A stretch of 55,501 bases of DNA from Desmonostoc muscorum FACHB-395 (GTDB lineage: Bacteria; Cyanobacteriota; Cyanobacteriia; Cyanobacteriales; Nostocaceae). The translations under genes were made by a program, and so were the position numbers. The notes under the pieces were generated by a model. The model did no database searches, had not been told where the DNA came from, and saw only the letters and a program-made list of their open reading frames with translations. The stretch lies in assembly GCF_014698035.1 (NCBI RefSeq), contig NZ_JACJSF010000052.1, positions 1 to 55,501 on the forward strand, given 5' to 3'. Shown piece by piece: positions 18,608 through 26,873 of the stretch (positions are counted from its first letter, which is position 1; each line of letters starts with the position of its first letter).

Positions 18608-19066
18608 CTGTTTAATGTATGAGTAAAGAAGTTCGCGTAGGCGTAGCCCGTCGTAGACATCGCTCCGAGGATTTACAATTAAACATGGACTATTACCACC
18701 ACTTCCATTACTTACAATAACGACAGTAATACCAGCTTTTGGGCAAACTCCTAAACAACTGGTGCTAACTACCCGAAATTCACCCCATAATCCCTCAATT
18801 TTTAAACGAGATTTTAACCAATTCTCTAAGTCTTCGGAAGCCGTTGAGCTTCTGCTAGCTGGATGAAAACTATTTGATCGCTCATTTGCACATTGCGAAC
18901 ACACAAGCACTAAACCAGACTCCCATCGGGGAGAAACGCTCGGAATAGAAATAGAAGTGTCTAACGGACGAGAATTTATTAAGGGCGATGTCTGCTGAGA
19001 AGTAGATGCAAAACTTTTAAAGATACGTTGAAGCAATCTTTTAATACGCTTGATCAATTTTTTCAT
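18596..19066 (-). CDS. (2Fe-2S) thioredoxin-like ferredoxin domain protein
   Basis: Protein of 156 aa. A basic N-terminal helix (MKKLIKRIKRLLQRIF) and Ser-rich linker precede a thioredoxin-like [2Fe-2S] domain (about 50-150). The four ligands are visible as CSQC (LVLVCSQCANER) and CLGVC (STSCLGVCPKAG), the spacing typical of this family. It is probably an electron carrier or sensor. Near the C-terminus the residues DVYDGLRLREL are encoded by a repeat (18628-18670) that also occurs in non-coding DNA elsewhere, so the end of the protein seems remodelled by a repeat insertion. The start is ATG at 19066. Confidence 0.8.
   Translation of the reverse strand: MKKLIKRIKRLLQRIFKSFASTSQQTSPLINSRPLDTSISIPSVSPRWESGLVLVCSQCANERSNSFHPASRSSTASEDLENWLKSRLKIEGLWGEFRVVSTSCLGVCPKAGITVVIVSNGSGGNSPCLIVNPRSDVYDGLRLRELLYSYIKQNKK
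18628..18670. repeat. Intragenic GCGTAGCCCGTCGTAGACATCG-family repeat
   Basis: A repeat rich in GTAG/CTAC (GTAGGCGTAGCCCGTCGTAG) lies inside the [2Fe-2S] coding region. Related stretches occur at about 7318-7355, 35625-35640 and 38449-38466. Confidence 0.6.
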
Positions 19067-19104
19067 GGACGATCCTATTTGTTTCTCTGAACAACTTAAA
19101 AAGA

Positions 19105-19156
19105 CCTCTCCCTGGTTTTACTATGTAAAACCGTCCCTCTCCGAAGCGGAGAGGGA
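19105..19156. repeat. Double-hairpin intergenic repeat
   Basis: Two perfect small inverted repeats in a row: GGTTTTAC (19114-19121)/GTAAAACC (19125-19132), and CCCTCTCC (19135-19142)/GGAGAGGG (19148-19155). It lies between the GntR stop and the [2Fe-2S] start; a similar stretch with CCTTCCCG/CGGGAAGG is at 54359-54377. Confidence 0.65.
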
Positions 19157-19247
19157 TAGAGTTGAACTTTAATAGAGGTTTGTTGAAGAGGATAGTGGAA
19201 AATTGCTGTTTAGTCTGTTCTAGTAGATCATTTAGTTCCAACAAGAA

Positions 19248-19925
19248 TCAGCGTTTCTGAGCAATTTGCTGCAAGTATGCAATTAGCTGTTCTCCGGCGG
19301 TGTCAATGTGTCGTTTTAACAACCTGACAGCAGATTTTGTATCTTGCTTTTGACAAGCATCTAAGAGTTGATAGTGTTCTTTTTGCGATCGCTCTTGGTA
19401 ATCCATCTGCGCTAATTGTACGCGAACATAGCGATCGCAATTAACGTGTAAAGTTTTAATCATCCCCAACAACCTGGGACGTTCAGCAGTGGCGTACAGC
19501 GTCGCATGGAATTCCCAGTTGAGTTTTGCCAACATACCTGCATCAGTTGCTTGGTCTGTCGCTTCTAGAATCACAGCAGCTTTTTCTATATCTGTTTCCT
19601 TGAACTTGGGTATTGCCAACTGCATCGCTTTCACTTCTAAAGCGCTGCGAATTTCACAAATTTCTTGCGCCTCTTGTGCTGTCAACACCGATACGATCGC
19701 ACCACGATTTAGATGCAGTGTCACCAATCCTTCTGCTTCTAGCTGCTTGAGCGCTTCACGCACGGGAATACGACTAACTCCAAACTGAGTGGCGATTTCA
19801 TCCTGTCTCAGAGATTGTCCTTCTTGAAAAATGCCGCGCAGAATCGCTTCCCGCAAAGCATCGGCAATTAAATCTGGGGTACTGCGTTGTTGCAGCACAT
19901 TGGCTGCTAAGTCATTTAAGTTCAT
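19248..19925 (-). CDS. GntR family transcriptional regulator (FCD subfamily), probable leuA regulator
   Basis: DNA-binding regulator of 225 aa. An N-terminal winged helix-turn-helix (about 15-80; LRQDEIATQFGVSRIPVREALKQLEAEGLV) is followed by an all-helical FCD ligand-binding domain (about 90-215). I start at the ATG at 19925 because the conserved domain begins right after it; the longer frame to 20012 would read through the twin palindromes and into the leuA leader. It is divergent from leuA, with two copies of TTGTATACAA in the 89-bp gap, which suggests it controls leuA and itself. The ligand is unknown; a small organic acid such as an intermediate of leucine synthesis is a guess from the FCD class. 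Confidence 0.88.
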   Translation of the reverse strand: MNLNDLAANVLQQRSTPDLIADALREAILRGIFQEGQSLRQDEIATQFGVSRIPVREALKQLEAEGLVTLHLNRGAIVSVLTAQEAQEICEIRSALEVKAMQLAIPKFKETDIEKAAVILEATDQATDAGMLAKLNWEFHATLYATAERPRLLGMIKTLHVNCDRYVRVQLAQMDYQERSQKEHYQLLDACQKQDTKSAVRLLKRHIDTAGEQLIAYLQQIAQKR

Positions 19926-19933
19926 ATTGGATA

Positions 19934-19965
19934 TTGTATACAAAATAGAAAAGATTGTATACAAT
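19934..19965. promoter_or_regulatory. Twin palindromic operator TTGTATACAA between gntR and leuA
   Basis: Two copies of the palindrome TTGTATACAA (19934-19943 and 19955-19964; the second extends to ATTGTATACAAT, 19954-19965). Their centres are exactly 21 bp apart, two helical turns. They lie 9 bp from the regulator start and 50 bp from the leuA start. The spacing fits cooperative binding of two GntR dimers on one DNA face; the binding itself is inferred. Confidence 0.75.
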
Positions 19966-20014
19966 ATCCAAAGTAAGTTTTTTAAACATCCCTTCAATAC
20001 CACGGGAGACAATT

Positions 20015-21637
20015 ATGAGCATCGCATCTCAACCAGACCGAGTTATCATCTTCGACACCACGCTACGGGATGGCGAACAGTCACCGGGCGCAACCCTCAA
20101 TGTAGAAGAGAAATTAGCGATCGCTCATCAACTAGCTCTCCTTGGTGTCGATGTGATTGAAGCAGGTTTTGCCGTTGCTAGTCCGGGAGATTTTCAAGCT
20201 GTCAAAACCATTGCTGAACAAGTTGGAATACCTGGTGGGCCAATCATTTGCAGTTTAGCTAGAGCGATTCGCCAGGATATTCACGCCGCCGCCGAAGCCT
20301 TGAAGGGCGCAGATCGTCCGAGAATCCACACGATGATTTCTACCTCTGATATTCACCTGAAATATCAATTGAAAAAGTCTCGTAGCGAAGTATTAGCGAT
20401 CGCATCAGAAATGATTGCCTATGCTAAGTCGTTTGTAGACGATGTAGAATTTTCACCAATGGATGCTAGCCGCACTGAGCCAGAGTTTCTTTATGAAGTT
20501 TTGGAGATGGCGATCGCAGCAGGTGCAACTACAATCAATATTCCTGATACCGTTGGTTACTGCACACCCAAAGAAATCGGAACTCTGATTCAGGGAATTC
20601 GAGAACATGTTCCTAATATTGATGGGGTGATTTTATCCATTCACACTCAAAATGATTTGGGTTTGGCGACAGCTAACGCATTGGCAGCAATTGAATATGG
20701 TGTGCGTCAGGTGGAGTGTACCATTAATGGCATTGGGGAACGGGCTGGGAATGCAGCATTGGAAGAGATTGTGATGGCGTTGCAGGTTCGCAAACCATTT
20801 TTCAACCCTTACTTTGGTCGTCCGGTTGATGCCGATACACCCCTGACTAATATTAAGACTCAGGAGATTTATAAAACCTCATCCTTGGTTTCCCAATTAA
20901 CTGGAATGCTGATTCAGCCCAATAAAGCGATCGTGGGAGCAAACGCTTTCGCCCATGAGTCTGGTATTCACCAAGATGGGATTATCAAGCACCGCGAAAC
21001 TTATGAAATTATGGAAGCTGCTGCGATCGGTTTGCCAGAAAATCGCATTGTTTTGGGCAAGCACTCTGGACGAAATGCTTTCCGTACCAGGCTCAAAGAA
21101 TTGGGTTTTGAATTGAACGAAGCGGATTTGAATAAAGCCTTCAATCGGTTCAAGGAAGTCGCTGATAAGAAAAAAGAAGTCTCAGATTGGGATTTAGAAG
21201 CGATCGTTCGAGATGAAACGCAGATGCAAGTAGAAAGTAGCTTCCAAATCGAACACGTTCAGGTAATTTGTGGTGACTGCACTTGTCCAACTGCAACCAT
21301 TACAATTGTTACCCCCGATGGCAAAATCCTCACTGATGCGAGTGTCGGCACTGGACCAGTGGATGCGGTGTATCAAGTAATTAATCGATTGGTGCAGATT
21401 CCCAATCAACTAATTGAGTTTTCTGTCCAATCTGTGACTGGAGGAATTGATGCACTAGGAACTGTGACAGTTCGCTTGAAGCATCAAGAGCGGATATTCT
21501 CTGGGCAAGCATCTGATACTGATATTGTGGTAGCCGCAGCTTACGCTCATATAAACGCTCTGAATCGCTTGTATCGTTATTTGCAAACAGAGAGATCCCA
21601 TTTTGATGAGATGAACTCTGCTGTTGTATCTAGGTAG
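20015..21637 (+). CDS. leuA: 2-isopropylmalate synthase
   Basis: Condenses acetyl-CoA with 2-oxoisovalerate in the first committed step of leucine synthesis. The protein has 540 aa: an N-terminal TIM barrel starting with TTLRDGEQSPGA, the metal-binding HTQND region (IHTQNDLGLATAN) and HESGIHQDG, and a C-terminal LeuA regulatory domain (about 390-520) that binds leucine. I start at ATG 20015, preceded by GGGAG at 20004-20008; an upstream in-frame ATG at 19955 lies inside the operator. Local control by the divergent GntR protein is likely. An imperfect hairpin follows the stop. Confidence 0.95.
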   Translation: MSIASQPDRVIIFDTTLRDGEQSPGATLNVEEKLAIAHQLALLGVDVIEAGFAVASPGDFQAVKTIAEQVGIPGGPIICSLARAIRQDIHAAAEALKGADRPRIHTMISTSDIHLKYQLKKSRSEVLAIASEMIAYAKSFVDDVEFSPMDASRTEPEFLYEVLEMAIAAGATTINIPDTVGYCTPKEIGTLIQGIREHVPNIDGVILSIHTQNDLGLATANALAAIEYGVRQVECTINGIGERAGNAALEEIVMALQVRKPFFNPYFGRPVDADTPLTNIKTQEIYKTSSLVSQLTGMLIQPNKAIVGANAFAHESGIHQDGIIKHRETYEIMEAAAIGLPENRIVLGKHSGRNAFRTRLKELGFELNEADLNKAFNRFKEVADKKKEVSDWDLEAIVRDETQMQVESSFQIEHVQVICGDCTCPTATITIVTPDGKILTDASVGTGPVDAVYQVINRLVQIPNQLIEFSVQSVTGGIDALGTVTVRLKHQERIFSGQASDTDIVVAAAYAHINALNRLYRYLQTERSHFDEMNSAVVSR

Positions 21638-21661
21638 ATCATAAAATTTACGCAAAACTAT

Positions 21662-21700
21662 ACGCTGTAGGGGCAATTAATGAAATTGACCCTATAGCGT
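21662..21700 (+). terminator. Hairpin after leuA, TAGGGGCAATT repeat family
   Basis: ACGCTGTAGGGGCAATT pairs with AATTGACCCTATAGCGT with few mismatches. It is a degenerate version of the perfect palindrome at 22940-22965, so it may be a mobile repeat used as a terminator. Confidence 0.55.
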
Positions 21701-21738
21701 GTTTCTACACACATAAAATTCTTTCTTGGCGAAAAAAC

Positions 21739-21785
21739 TTGACATCAAAGCGCTTTAGTAGTAAATTTGTACTATTAAAGCACTT
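21739..21785 (+). promoter_or_regulatory. Promoter with overlapping inverted repeat, upstream of the KTSC gene
   Basis: TTGACA (21739-21744) and TAAATT (21762-21767), 17 bp apart, form a plausible -35/-10 pair. An inverted repeat (AAGCGCTTTAGTAGTA 21748-21763; TACTATTAAAGCACTT 21770-21785; 15 of 16 positions can pair, loop 6 nt) covers the spacer and -10. It could be a repressor site or a transcript hairpin. Confidence 0.5.
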
Positions 21786-21840
21786 AATTGTTGCATAAAA
21801 CTTTAACACTCCCGATTGCGCCAACAGGAGAGCAAAATTA

Positions 21841-22269
21841 ATGAGGCTATCTAAGGTAGACTTGAGCGGTTTAGTAGCGATCGCTCACTCTGATGGATAT
21901 TTGCAGTTGTTGCTAGATCGAGGTGACGAACTAGAGTTTTTGGAAATTCCGGCACCGATACAAGCTTATGAAGGATTGCAAGAACTAAACGAGGCAATCG
22001 CCCATACGCCTGCACTACCTTTTGAAGAAGAACCAATAGCTATGTTACCAGTTAGCTCATCAATGGCGATCGCTGTAGGATACGATCGCGACGAACAAAT
22101 TTTGCAAGTTGAGTTTCAAAGTGGATCTGTTTATCAGTACTTAGGCGTAGACGAGGATACCTGGGAAGATTTACACGCCTCTGATTCAGTTGGCAGCTTT
22201 TTCAATCAAGAGATTAAAGGCAGATATGACTGCGATCGTCTAGATAATGCAGACTATACTATTGACTAA
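21841..22269 (+). CDS. KTSC domain protein
   Basis: Acidic protein of 142 aa. The C-terminal half (about 72-130) is a KTSC domain (VSSSMAIAVGYDRDEQILQVEF, later GSVYQYLGV and SVGSFFNQEIKGRY), here with SS in place of the usual TS. The N-terminal half, rich in Glu and Leu, is unassigned. The KTSC domain is linked by family annotation to nucleic-acid-associated proteins but has no defined role. AGGAG lies about 12 nt upstream of the ATG. A promoter with an inverted repeat lies about 60-100 bp upstream. Confidence 0.85.
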   Translation: MRLSKVDLSGLVAIAHSDGYLQLLLDRGDELEFLEIPAPIQAYEGLQELNEAIAHTPALPFEEEPIAMLPVSSSMAIAVGYDRDEQILQVEFQSGSVYQYLGVDEDTWEDLHASDSVGSFFNQEIKGRYDCDRLDNADYTID

Positions 22270-22417
22270 TAACTGCGTGTAGGGTTTTCAATTGGTACGC
22301 GATCAAGTGTAAAAAATTCTTGTTGTCACCCAAAGCATAAACAAGAGCAACAAGATCATACACCAGTGGTATTTTCTTCAGAGACAATAGAGAAAGCCCA
22401 CATAATCAAACGCAGTT

Positions 22418-22906
22418 ATGACGACTACACTTATTTCTGCTGTTAAACCAAAAGCCGAAGATAGTTTTGCCATTAGCTTTGCACCATTGTCTCTTGAAGA
22501 AATCTATGCCAAGTCTGACGATCCAGCCAACGGTGCTGTGGTTCTGATGAGTGGCGTAGTTCGCAATCAAACTGATGGTAAACCTGTAATTGCTCTAGAG
22601 TATCAAGCTTATGAACCTATGGCATTGCGGATATTTTATCAAATTGCTGCTGATATTCGCTTATCTACGTCTGATGTAAATCGGGTAGTGATTCATCATC
22701 GCACCGGGCGTTTGCAAGTTGGAGAAATTAGCGTTTTAGTAGCAGTGGGTTGTCCTCATCGGAGTGAGGCATTTGAAGCTTGCCAGTATGCTATTGATAC
22801 CCTCAAACACAATGCACCTATATGGAAGAAAGAACATTGGCAAGATGGTTCTAGTCGCTGGGTAAGTATCGGTGCTTGCGAACAGTTAGCAGAAAATTGT
22901 TCTTAG
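22418..22906 (+). CDS. moaE: Molybdopterin synthase catalytic subunit
   Basis: Large subunit of molybdopterin synthase, which transfers sulfur from MoaD to precursor Z during molybdenum cofactor synthesis in the cytosol. Family signatures are present: GAVVLMSGVVRN, LEYQAYEPMA, HHRTGRLQVGEISVLVAVGCPHR and the catalytic-lysine segment PIWKKEHW near residues 137-144. The length (162 aa) is normal. moaD and the other moa genes are not adjacent. Confidence 0.93.
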   Translation: MTTTLISAVKPKAEDSFAISFAPLSLEEIYAKSDDPANGAVVLMSGVVRNQTDGKPVIALEYQAYEPMALRIFYQIAADIRLSTSDVNRVVIHHRTGRLQVGEISVLVAVGCPHRSEAFEACQYAIDTLKHNAPIWKKEHWQDGSSRWVSIGACEQLAENCS

Positions 22907-22939
22907 AGCAATCCTATGTAAGGCTGCGCTTTATTCACG

Positions 22940-22965
22940 TAGGGGCAATTCATGAATTGCCCCTA
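22940..22965. repeat. Perfect 26-bp palindrome TAGGGGCAATTCA
   Basis: TAGGGGCAATTCA (22940-22952) is followed directly by its exact reverse complement (22953-22965). It lies 33 bp after moaE and may double as its terminator. A degenerate copy follows leuA. Confidence 0.85.
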
Positions 22966-22997
22966 AAGTCTATAGTTTTACATCAGTATTTATAAGA

Positions 22998-23169
22998 AGA
23001 ATTCAGAACTCAGGAGTCAGAATTCATACTGAATTCTGTACGAGTGGGTGATGAATATTGGTTCAAACCTCGCCCCTGGTGGGCGAAAAAATTAAAATAT
23101 TCTCGCCTTAAAACTCTATCCCTTTATGGGTAGAGTATTCTGAATTCTGAATTCTGTATTCTGACTCCT
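22998..23169. repeat. MITE-like element with AGGAGTCAGAATTC arms
   Basis: Non-coding segment bounded by inverted arms: AGGAGTCAGAATTC (23012-23025) against GTATTCTGACTCCT (23156-23169), 13 of 14 matching, with extra GAATTCTGA units inside. A smaller relative lies at 39857-39960. It occupies most of the gap between moaE and the small membrane protein. Confidence 0.65.
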
Positions 23170-23314
23170 ATTTTACATTCGCAAAACAACAATTTTTGTT
23201 GCATTTGTTTACAAAAACGACATTCCTCTATTGAGGTTTGTAAATAATTTGTATTTCCCCAAGGAATATTCCTTTAGACTGATCTTTAACTGAAAAATGT
23301 GGGAATAAACACAA

Positions 23315-23635
23315 ATGCATTCGTTAAATATATTTTGTCACGAATTTGTAGTTGCTGTTTCCTTTGTAGCTTGCATTGTTGGACTGGTGTTACTGTGGGA
23401 CAGTAAGCAACAAAAAAGTGACGTGGAAGAAACAGAAGTGATTCTGTTTAGAATGAGCTTTACTTATTGGCTAGTTTACTGTGTAGCTTTTGGCATAGAG
23501 AAAATGATTTTACCCGAATGGGGATCTGTAGTTATGACTTTGAAAATAACTACCGCTCTGTCATATTTCTTAACTTTTTCGTGTATTGTTAGTCTGCCAC
23601 TACACAAATTTGCAGTCCACCGTGTTGAAGAATAG
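23315..23635 (+). CDS. Hypothetical small membrane protein
   Basis: Not recognised. A 106-aa protein with three predicted membrane segments (about residues 10-28, 50-68 and 76-97) and a short charged loop (DSKQQKSDVEETE). It starts at ATG with no clear ribosome-binding site. There is no functional context: an element-filled gap lies upstream and convergent clpS-DUF2103 lies downstream. The hydrophobic pattern favours a real gene, but a conserved homologue would be needed to be sure. Confidence 0.55.
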   Translation: MHSLNIFCHEFVVAVSFVACIVGLVLLWDSKQQKSDVEETEVILFRMSFTYWLVYCVAFGIEKMILPEWGSVVMTLKITTALSYFLTFSCIVSLPLHKFAVHRVEE

Positions 23636-23655
23636 ACATTGGGCATGGGGAACGA

Positions 23656-23979
23656 TCAAGATTTCATTGCGATCGCTAATGCCGTTTCCAGTTCTGACTG
23701 CTCCAAAGGGGTTAAAATAAACACTTCTTGTACCGTCTTCCCCTGCCGTGCAATTACTTTATAGCCGCCGCGAATCGGTACTGAGATACGCAGTTGCATT
23801 TTTGGACAATGACCTCTTGCCCGCCCAATCACTCCCGGCGTTACCGTTTGGATGCCATCCTGCTGACAAAGACGTTCTAAAATTGGGATCAGACCAGAAA
23901 GGTGTGTCGAGTGATTCCAAACCAGTCTGGCAGCTTTTTGTGAAGTCGCCCGGAGGGAATCTGCGGTGGGTTTGCCCAT
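23656..23979 (-). CDS. DUF2103 domain protein, predicted metal-binding
   Basis: Basic protein of 107 aa of the DUF2103 family, found mainly in cyanobacteria. It has conserved His and Cys residues (WNHSTHLSGL, CQQDG, RARGHCPK) that could bind a metal. I start at the ATG at 23979 (MGKPTADSL), 5 bp after the clpS stop; the longer frame would overlap clpS. It forms a two-gene operon with clpS. Function unknown. Confidence 0.82.
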   Translation of the reverse strand: MGKPTADSLRATSQKAARLVWNHSTHLSGLIPILERLCQQDGIQTVTPGVIGRARGHCPKMQLRISVPIRGGYKVIARQGKTVQEVFILTPLEQSELETALAIAMKS

Positions 23980-23984
23980 AATAA

Positions 23985-24311
23985 TTAAGCTGCTTCTAGA
24001 GGTGCCATTGTCAAACCTGCTCGGCGCAGCTGCTGGTGATAAAGTTCCGCAGGTTCTTGAGGGCCGACCCAAACGATCGCTTGACCTTCATAGTGTACCT
24101 GATTAGTCAGATCCCACGCGCGATCGCCACTCATTCCCGGAATATATTTCATCAAACATTCAGCCACATGTTGGAATGTATTAAAATCATCATTTAATAC
24201 AATCACTTTGTAATTCGGATAAGTCTTACGGGTAACTTGACTAGACCGTTCAGGAGTTATAGTTGGTGCTGTGGTCATCCCGTAAACATCTGCTGAAAGG
24301 TTCGTAACCAT
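23985..24311 (-). CDS. clpS: ATP-dependent Clp protease adaptor ClpS
   Basis: Adaptor that delivers N-degron substrates to the ClpC/ClpP protease in the cytosol. The ClpS core is clear: YKVIVLNDDFNTFQHVAECLMKYIPGM (Asp pair and hydrophobic substrate pocket), then VHYEGQAIVWVGPQEPAELYHQQL, which contacts the Clp ATPase N-domain. The start is uncertain: ATG at 24311 gives 108 aa, ATG at 24278 (MTTAPTITPE) gives 97 aa. Neither has a clear ribosome-binding site. It is the first gene of an operon with the DUF2103 gene. Confidence 0.9.
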   Translation of the reverse strand: MVTNLSADVYGMTTAPTITPERSSQVTRKTYPNYKVIVLNDDFNTFQHVAECLMKYIPGMSGDRAWDLTNQVHYEGQAIVWVGPQEPAELYHQQLRRAGLTMAPLEAA

Positions 24312-24367
24312 ATAACAATTGGTCAATAAGATTTTACAAAACTACAAGTAACTAGTTTAGTACATTG

Positions 24368-24418
24368 TCATTTGTCCTTTGTTTTAACAAATGACCAATG
24401 ACAAATGACCAATGACTA
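24368..24418. repeat. Heptameric repeats in opposite orientations
   Basis: TCATTTGTCC-type units are followed by AAATGACCAATGAC units in inverted orientation, able to fold back. The array ends 1 bp before the stop codon of the FAD oxidoreductase. Confidence 0.75.
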
Positions 24419-24419
24419 T

Positions 24420-26450
24420 CTACCGCCAATTATCCCAGTTTTCGTTAAAAATGGATGTATCAGGGAAAGCGGTGGGGTTGCCATTTTGTTGCAAAAGCCG
24501 TTTGAGAGCTTCGAGTTGTGGCTCTTGTTTGGGTAAGTTATCGACTAGTTGGTAGGGTGCGATCGCATTTTTGATGGCAAAACTAGCAACAGTTCCCGCA
24601 GCTGCGCCAGACGACCATTCAAAGGAATGAACTCGATAGGCAGCAGCAGCAATATGACTAGTAGCAATGCTTTTGCCTCCTACTAGTAAATTATCAATTT
24701 TCTGGGGAATCATAGCTCTGAGAGCGATTTGGAAGGGATAAGCTTGGCCTGCACCACGCCTTTCACCTGGACGTTCTGTGTTACCAGGGGCTTCTGGGGG
24801 ACTATTTGCCATACAAGGATGGAAATCTATAGCATAGTGACCAATACCCACAGCATCGGGGAAGATGGTAGAACGAGTCCGTCGCATTGCTTTGTCTGGT
24901 GGGACTTTACCATCAATTACTGATATTGCTTCCAAACCTGCAACTGCTGCTCGTAGCCTCCGATACATATCTTCTGGCAGAGTCTTGGAGTAATACTGAT
25001 CATTGTAATCTCGGCGAGAAATATCAATTTCCCAAATACCAAAGCCACCAGGTTGTCCCCAACTGGGGCGGCCAATGATGCGCCGTCCTTCGCGCATATA
25101 GGGATATTTCGATAAGCCATGCACTGTTCCCATCGGGGAATTTAACCCAGAAACAAAGCGGTTATTGGTTTGCTGCTGCTTTACACCTTCCCCTAGTTTG
25201 GAATCTGTAGTCCCAGCTACTAACCAGTAATAGAATGAGAGGGCATTTTCCTCAGCTTTGCGGAGGGTTTCTGTCCGCAGTCCTCCCATCCAGCCTCCTG
25301 GGTTTAACTGTCCAGTAGCTTGTAACTGTTGGCGACTGTAAACTAGGTTATCCTTGGCTGTTCCGGGGCGGTAATCGTTACCCCAAGTCCAGTTTTGCAT
25401 TGAGATATCCCCTGGTGTCGCAGCAGTAAAACTTACACCTCCAAATTTTGCTGGTTTCCCTTTATTTGGACTCCAAATGCGACGATAAGTGAAAACTAAA
25501 TCAAAGTTAGCCAGTCGGGTTAATTCATAGCTAAAATATGGTGCGTATTGTAAATAGAATGGGGGCATCGTCTGCGGTTGCGGTTCCTTAGTTGCCTCCA
25601 TTGCAAAGGTGTAGGTAAATCCTTGAGGACAATAAGGGTCGTTATTTATGCTAGAAGAAGAGGGTTCTAAGTAAGAACGGGCATCAATACCTAATCGATA
25701 GGGAACATCAGCAAGGGCAATAATTTCTCCAGTTTCGCTGGCATCGACGACGTACCATTTCGGAGCATCCCCTTTCGCTTCCTTGGGGAGAAAACGGAGA
25801 ATAGTTTTAGTAAATCGAGAAGAGTTTTCGTAACTATAAGAATCTTCAATACTTTGAGATAAAGTAAAGGTATTGAGAGGTGGTGCGCCTTTTGGTGGTT
25901 GATGTTGGATAGCGATCGCACTATTAATTATTTTGCCATCAGCAGCAATTTCCAAATCCTTAATTACCGTGTTGGGAAACCATTGCAACTTCCCTTTACC
26001 CTGCTTTTCGGCATCTTTGAGCATATCGGTCAAAATGGCGTGAGCATCGCGGGGAAGAAAGCAGGAGTCACTTACCCAACAATCACCGGGGTTAAGTTTA
26101 CCGTATTTGCGCCCAATGCGGTTTCGCAATTCTAGGTAGCCGCGAGAATAGAATTTGAGGGCACGCTGGGTTGGGCGTTCGTCTAACGCAGATGTCCCTT
26201 GAGAAGAAATTTGTCCTCCCAGCCAGTCAGTAATTTCCGTCAGACAAACCGTTCGTCCTGCTAGCAAACCTTCGTAAGCTGTGGCGACACCAGATAGTCC
26301 ACCACCCACAACTAAAATCTCGCAGTTCACACTTTTATCTGGGGTTCTTGGTAGTGTAGCGATCGCTCCATCAAATCCAACTAAGGTAAATATTAAATTG
26401 AGACTGAACAGCGATGTCAAGCTATAGGCTACTTTGTGTCTGTGCTTCAT
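24420..26450 (-). CDS. Exported FAD-dependent oxidoreductase
   Basis: Protein of 676 aa with an N-terminal signal peptide (MKHRHKV, then a hydrophobic run to about residue 31). A Rossmann dinucleotide-binding site VVGGGLSGVATAYEG starts near residue 46, followed by LTEITDWLGGQISSQG, matching the FAD-dependent oxidoreductase family PF12831. Further FAD contacts are likely at VVDASETGEIIALADVPYRLG and the C-terminal IDNLLVGGKSIATSHIAAAAYR. A periplasmic or thylakoid-lumen flavoenzyme of unknown substrate. It is a single gene. Confidence 0.85.
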   Translation of the reverse strand: MKHRHKVAYSLTSLFSLNLIFTLVGFDGAIATLPRTPDKSVNCEILVVGGGLSGVATAYEGLLAGRTVCLTEITDWLGGQISSQGTSALDERPTQRALKFYSRGYLELRNRIGRKYGKLNPGDCWVSDSCFLPRDAHAILTDMLKDAEKQGKGKLQWFPNTVIKDLEIAADGKIINSAIAIQHQPPKGAPPLNTFTLSQSIEDSYSYENSSRFTKTILRFLPKEAKGDAPKWYVVDASETGEIIALADVPYRLGIDARSYLEPSSSSINNDPYCPQGFTYTFAMEATKEPQPQTMPPFYLQYAPYFSYELTRLANFDLVFTYRRIWSPNKGKPAKFGGVSFTAATPGDISMQNWTWGNDYRPGTAKDNLVYSRQQLQATGQLNPGGWMGGLRTETLRKAEENALSFYYWLVAGTTDSKLGEGVKQQQTNNRFVSGLNSPMGTVHGLSKYPYMREGRRIIGRPSWGQPGGFGIWEIDISRRDYNDQYYSKTLPEDMYRRLRAAVAGLEAISVIDGKVPPDKAMRRTRSTIFPDAVGIGHYAIDFHPCMANSPPEAPGNTERPGERRGAGQAYPFQIALRAMIPQKIDNLLVGGKSIATSHIAAAAYRVHSFEWSSGAAAGTVASFAIKNAIAPYQLVDNLPKQEPQLEALKRLLQQNGNPTAFPDTSIFNENWDNWR

Positions 26451-26810
26451 GGTTAAAAAACCGCTCCAAATCCTGTGTCACCTTGTAGAAGGTAGCATCC
26501 AAGAAATGTTCATCACAAGTTTATAAGAGTAAATATATTTAAATATAAGTTTTATACCTAAAATACTCAGTATGTCGGTCAAATGTACCTTGAAGTGATT
26601 AAAACTCAGCTAACAGTGCTGATTGCTAAGTACTTTTTTCCTGATCTATGACACAACTATAGAACTCATATTTGAATTCTGAAAACATTCAGTACAACTC
26701 CCAGAGGCTCCTTAACTGTTGCCTCTTGTCTCCTAATACGGTTCGGTTAAGACCAAAAAATAAAAATGTATAGCTGAAACTGTGCTGATTTGATCTCTTT
26801 TTCTAAAATT
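26451..26810. other. Intergenic region, nothing recognised
   Basis: AT-rich DNA upstream of the FAD oxidoreductase gene. No RNA gene, repeat or credible ORF was seen before the terminator at 26811. Confidence 0.35.
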
Positions 26811-26849
26811 AAAAACTGCTCTTGTCTACTTTCAGCAAGAGCAGTTTTT
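26811..26849 (-). terminator. Bidirectional rho-independent terminator
   Basis: A perfect 14-bp stem, AAAAACTGCTCTTG (26811-26824) with CAAGAGCAGTTTTT (26836-26849), has an 11-nt loop. It lies 24 bp after the stop of the minus-strand small membrane protein; the A- and T-runs allow termination in either direction. Confidence 0.87.
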
Positions 26850-26873
26850 AATTGCAAAGCCCAAAACAAGAAT

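Noticed and set aside
19041..19244. 67-codon open frame on the minus strand between gntR and the [2Fe-2S] gene
   Set aside because: Most of it is a translated double-hairpin repeat, it overlaps the start of the [2Fe-2S] gene, and it resembles no protein I know.
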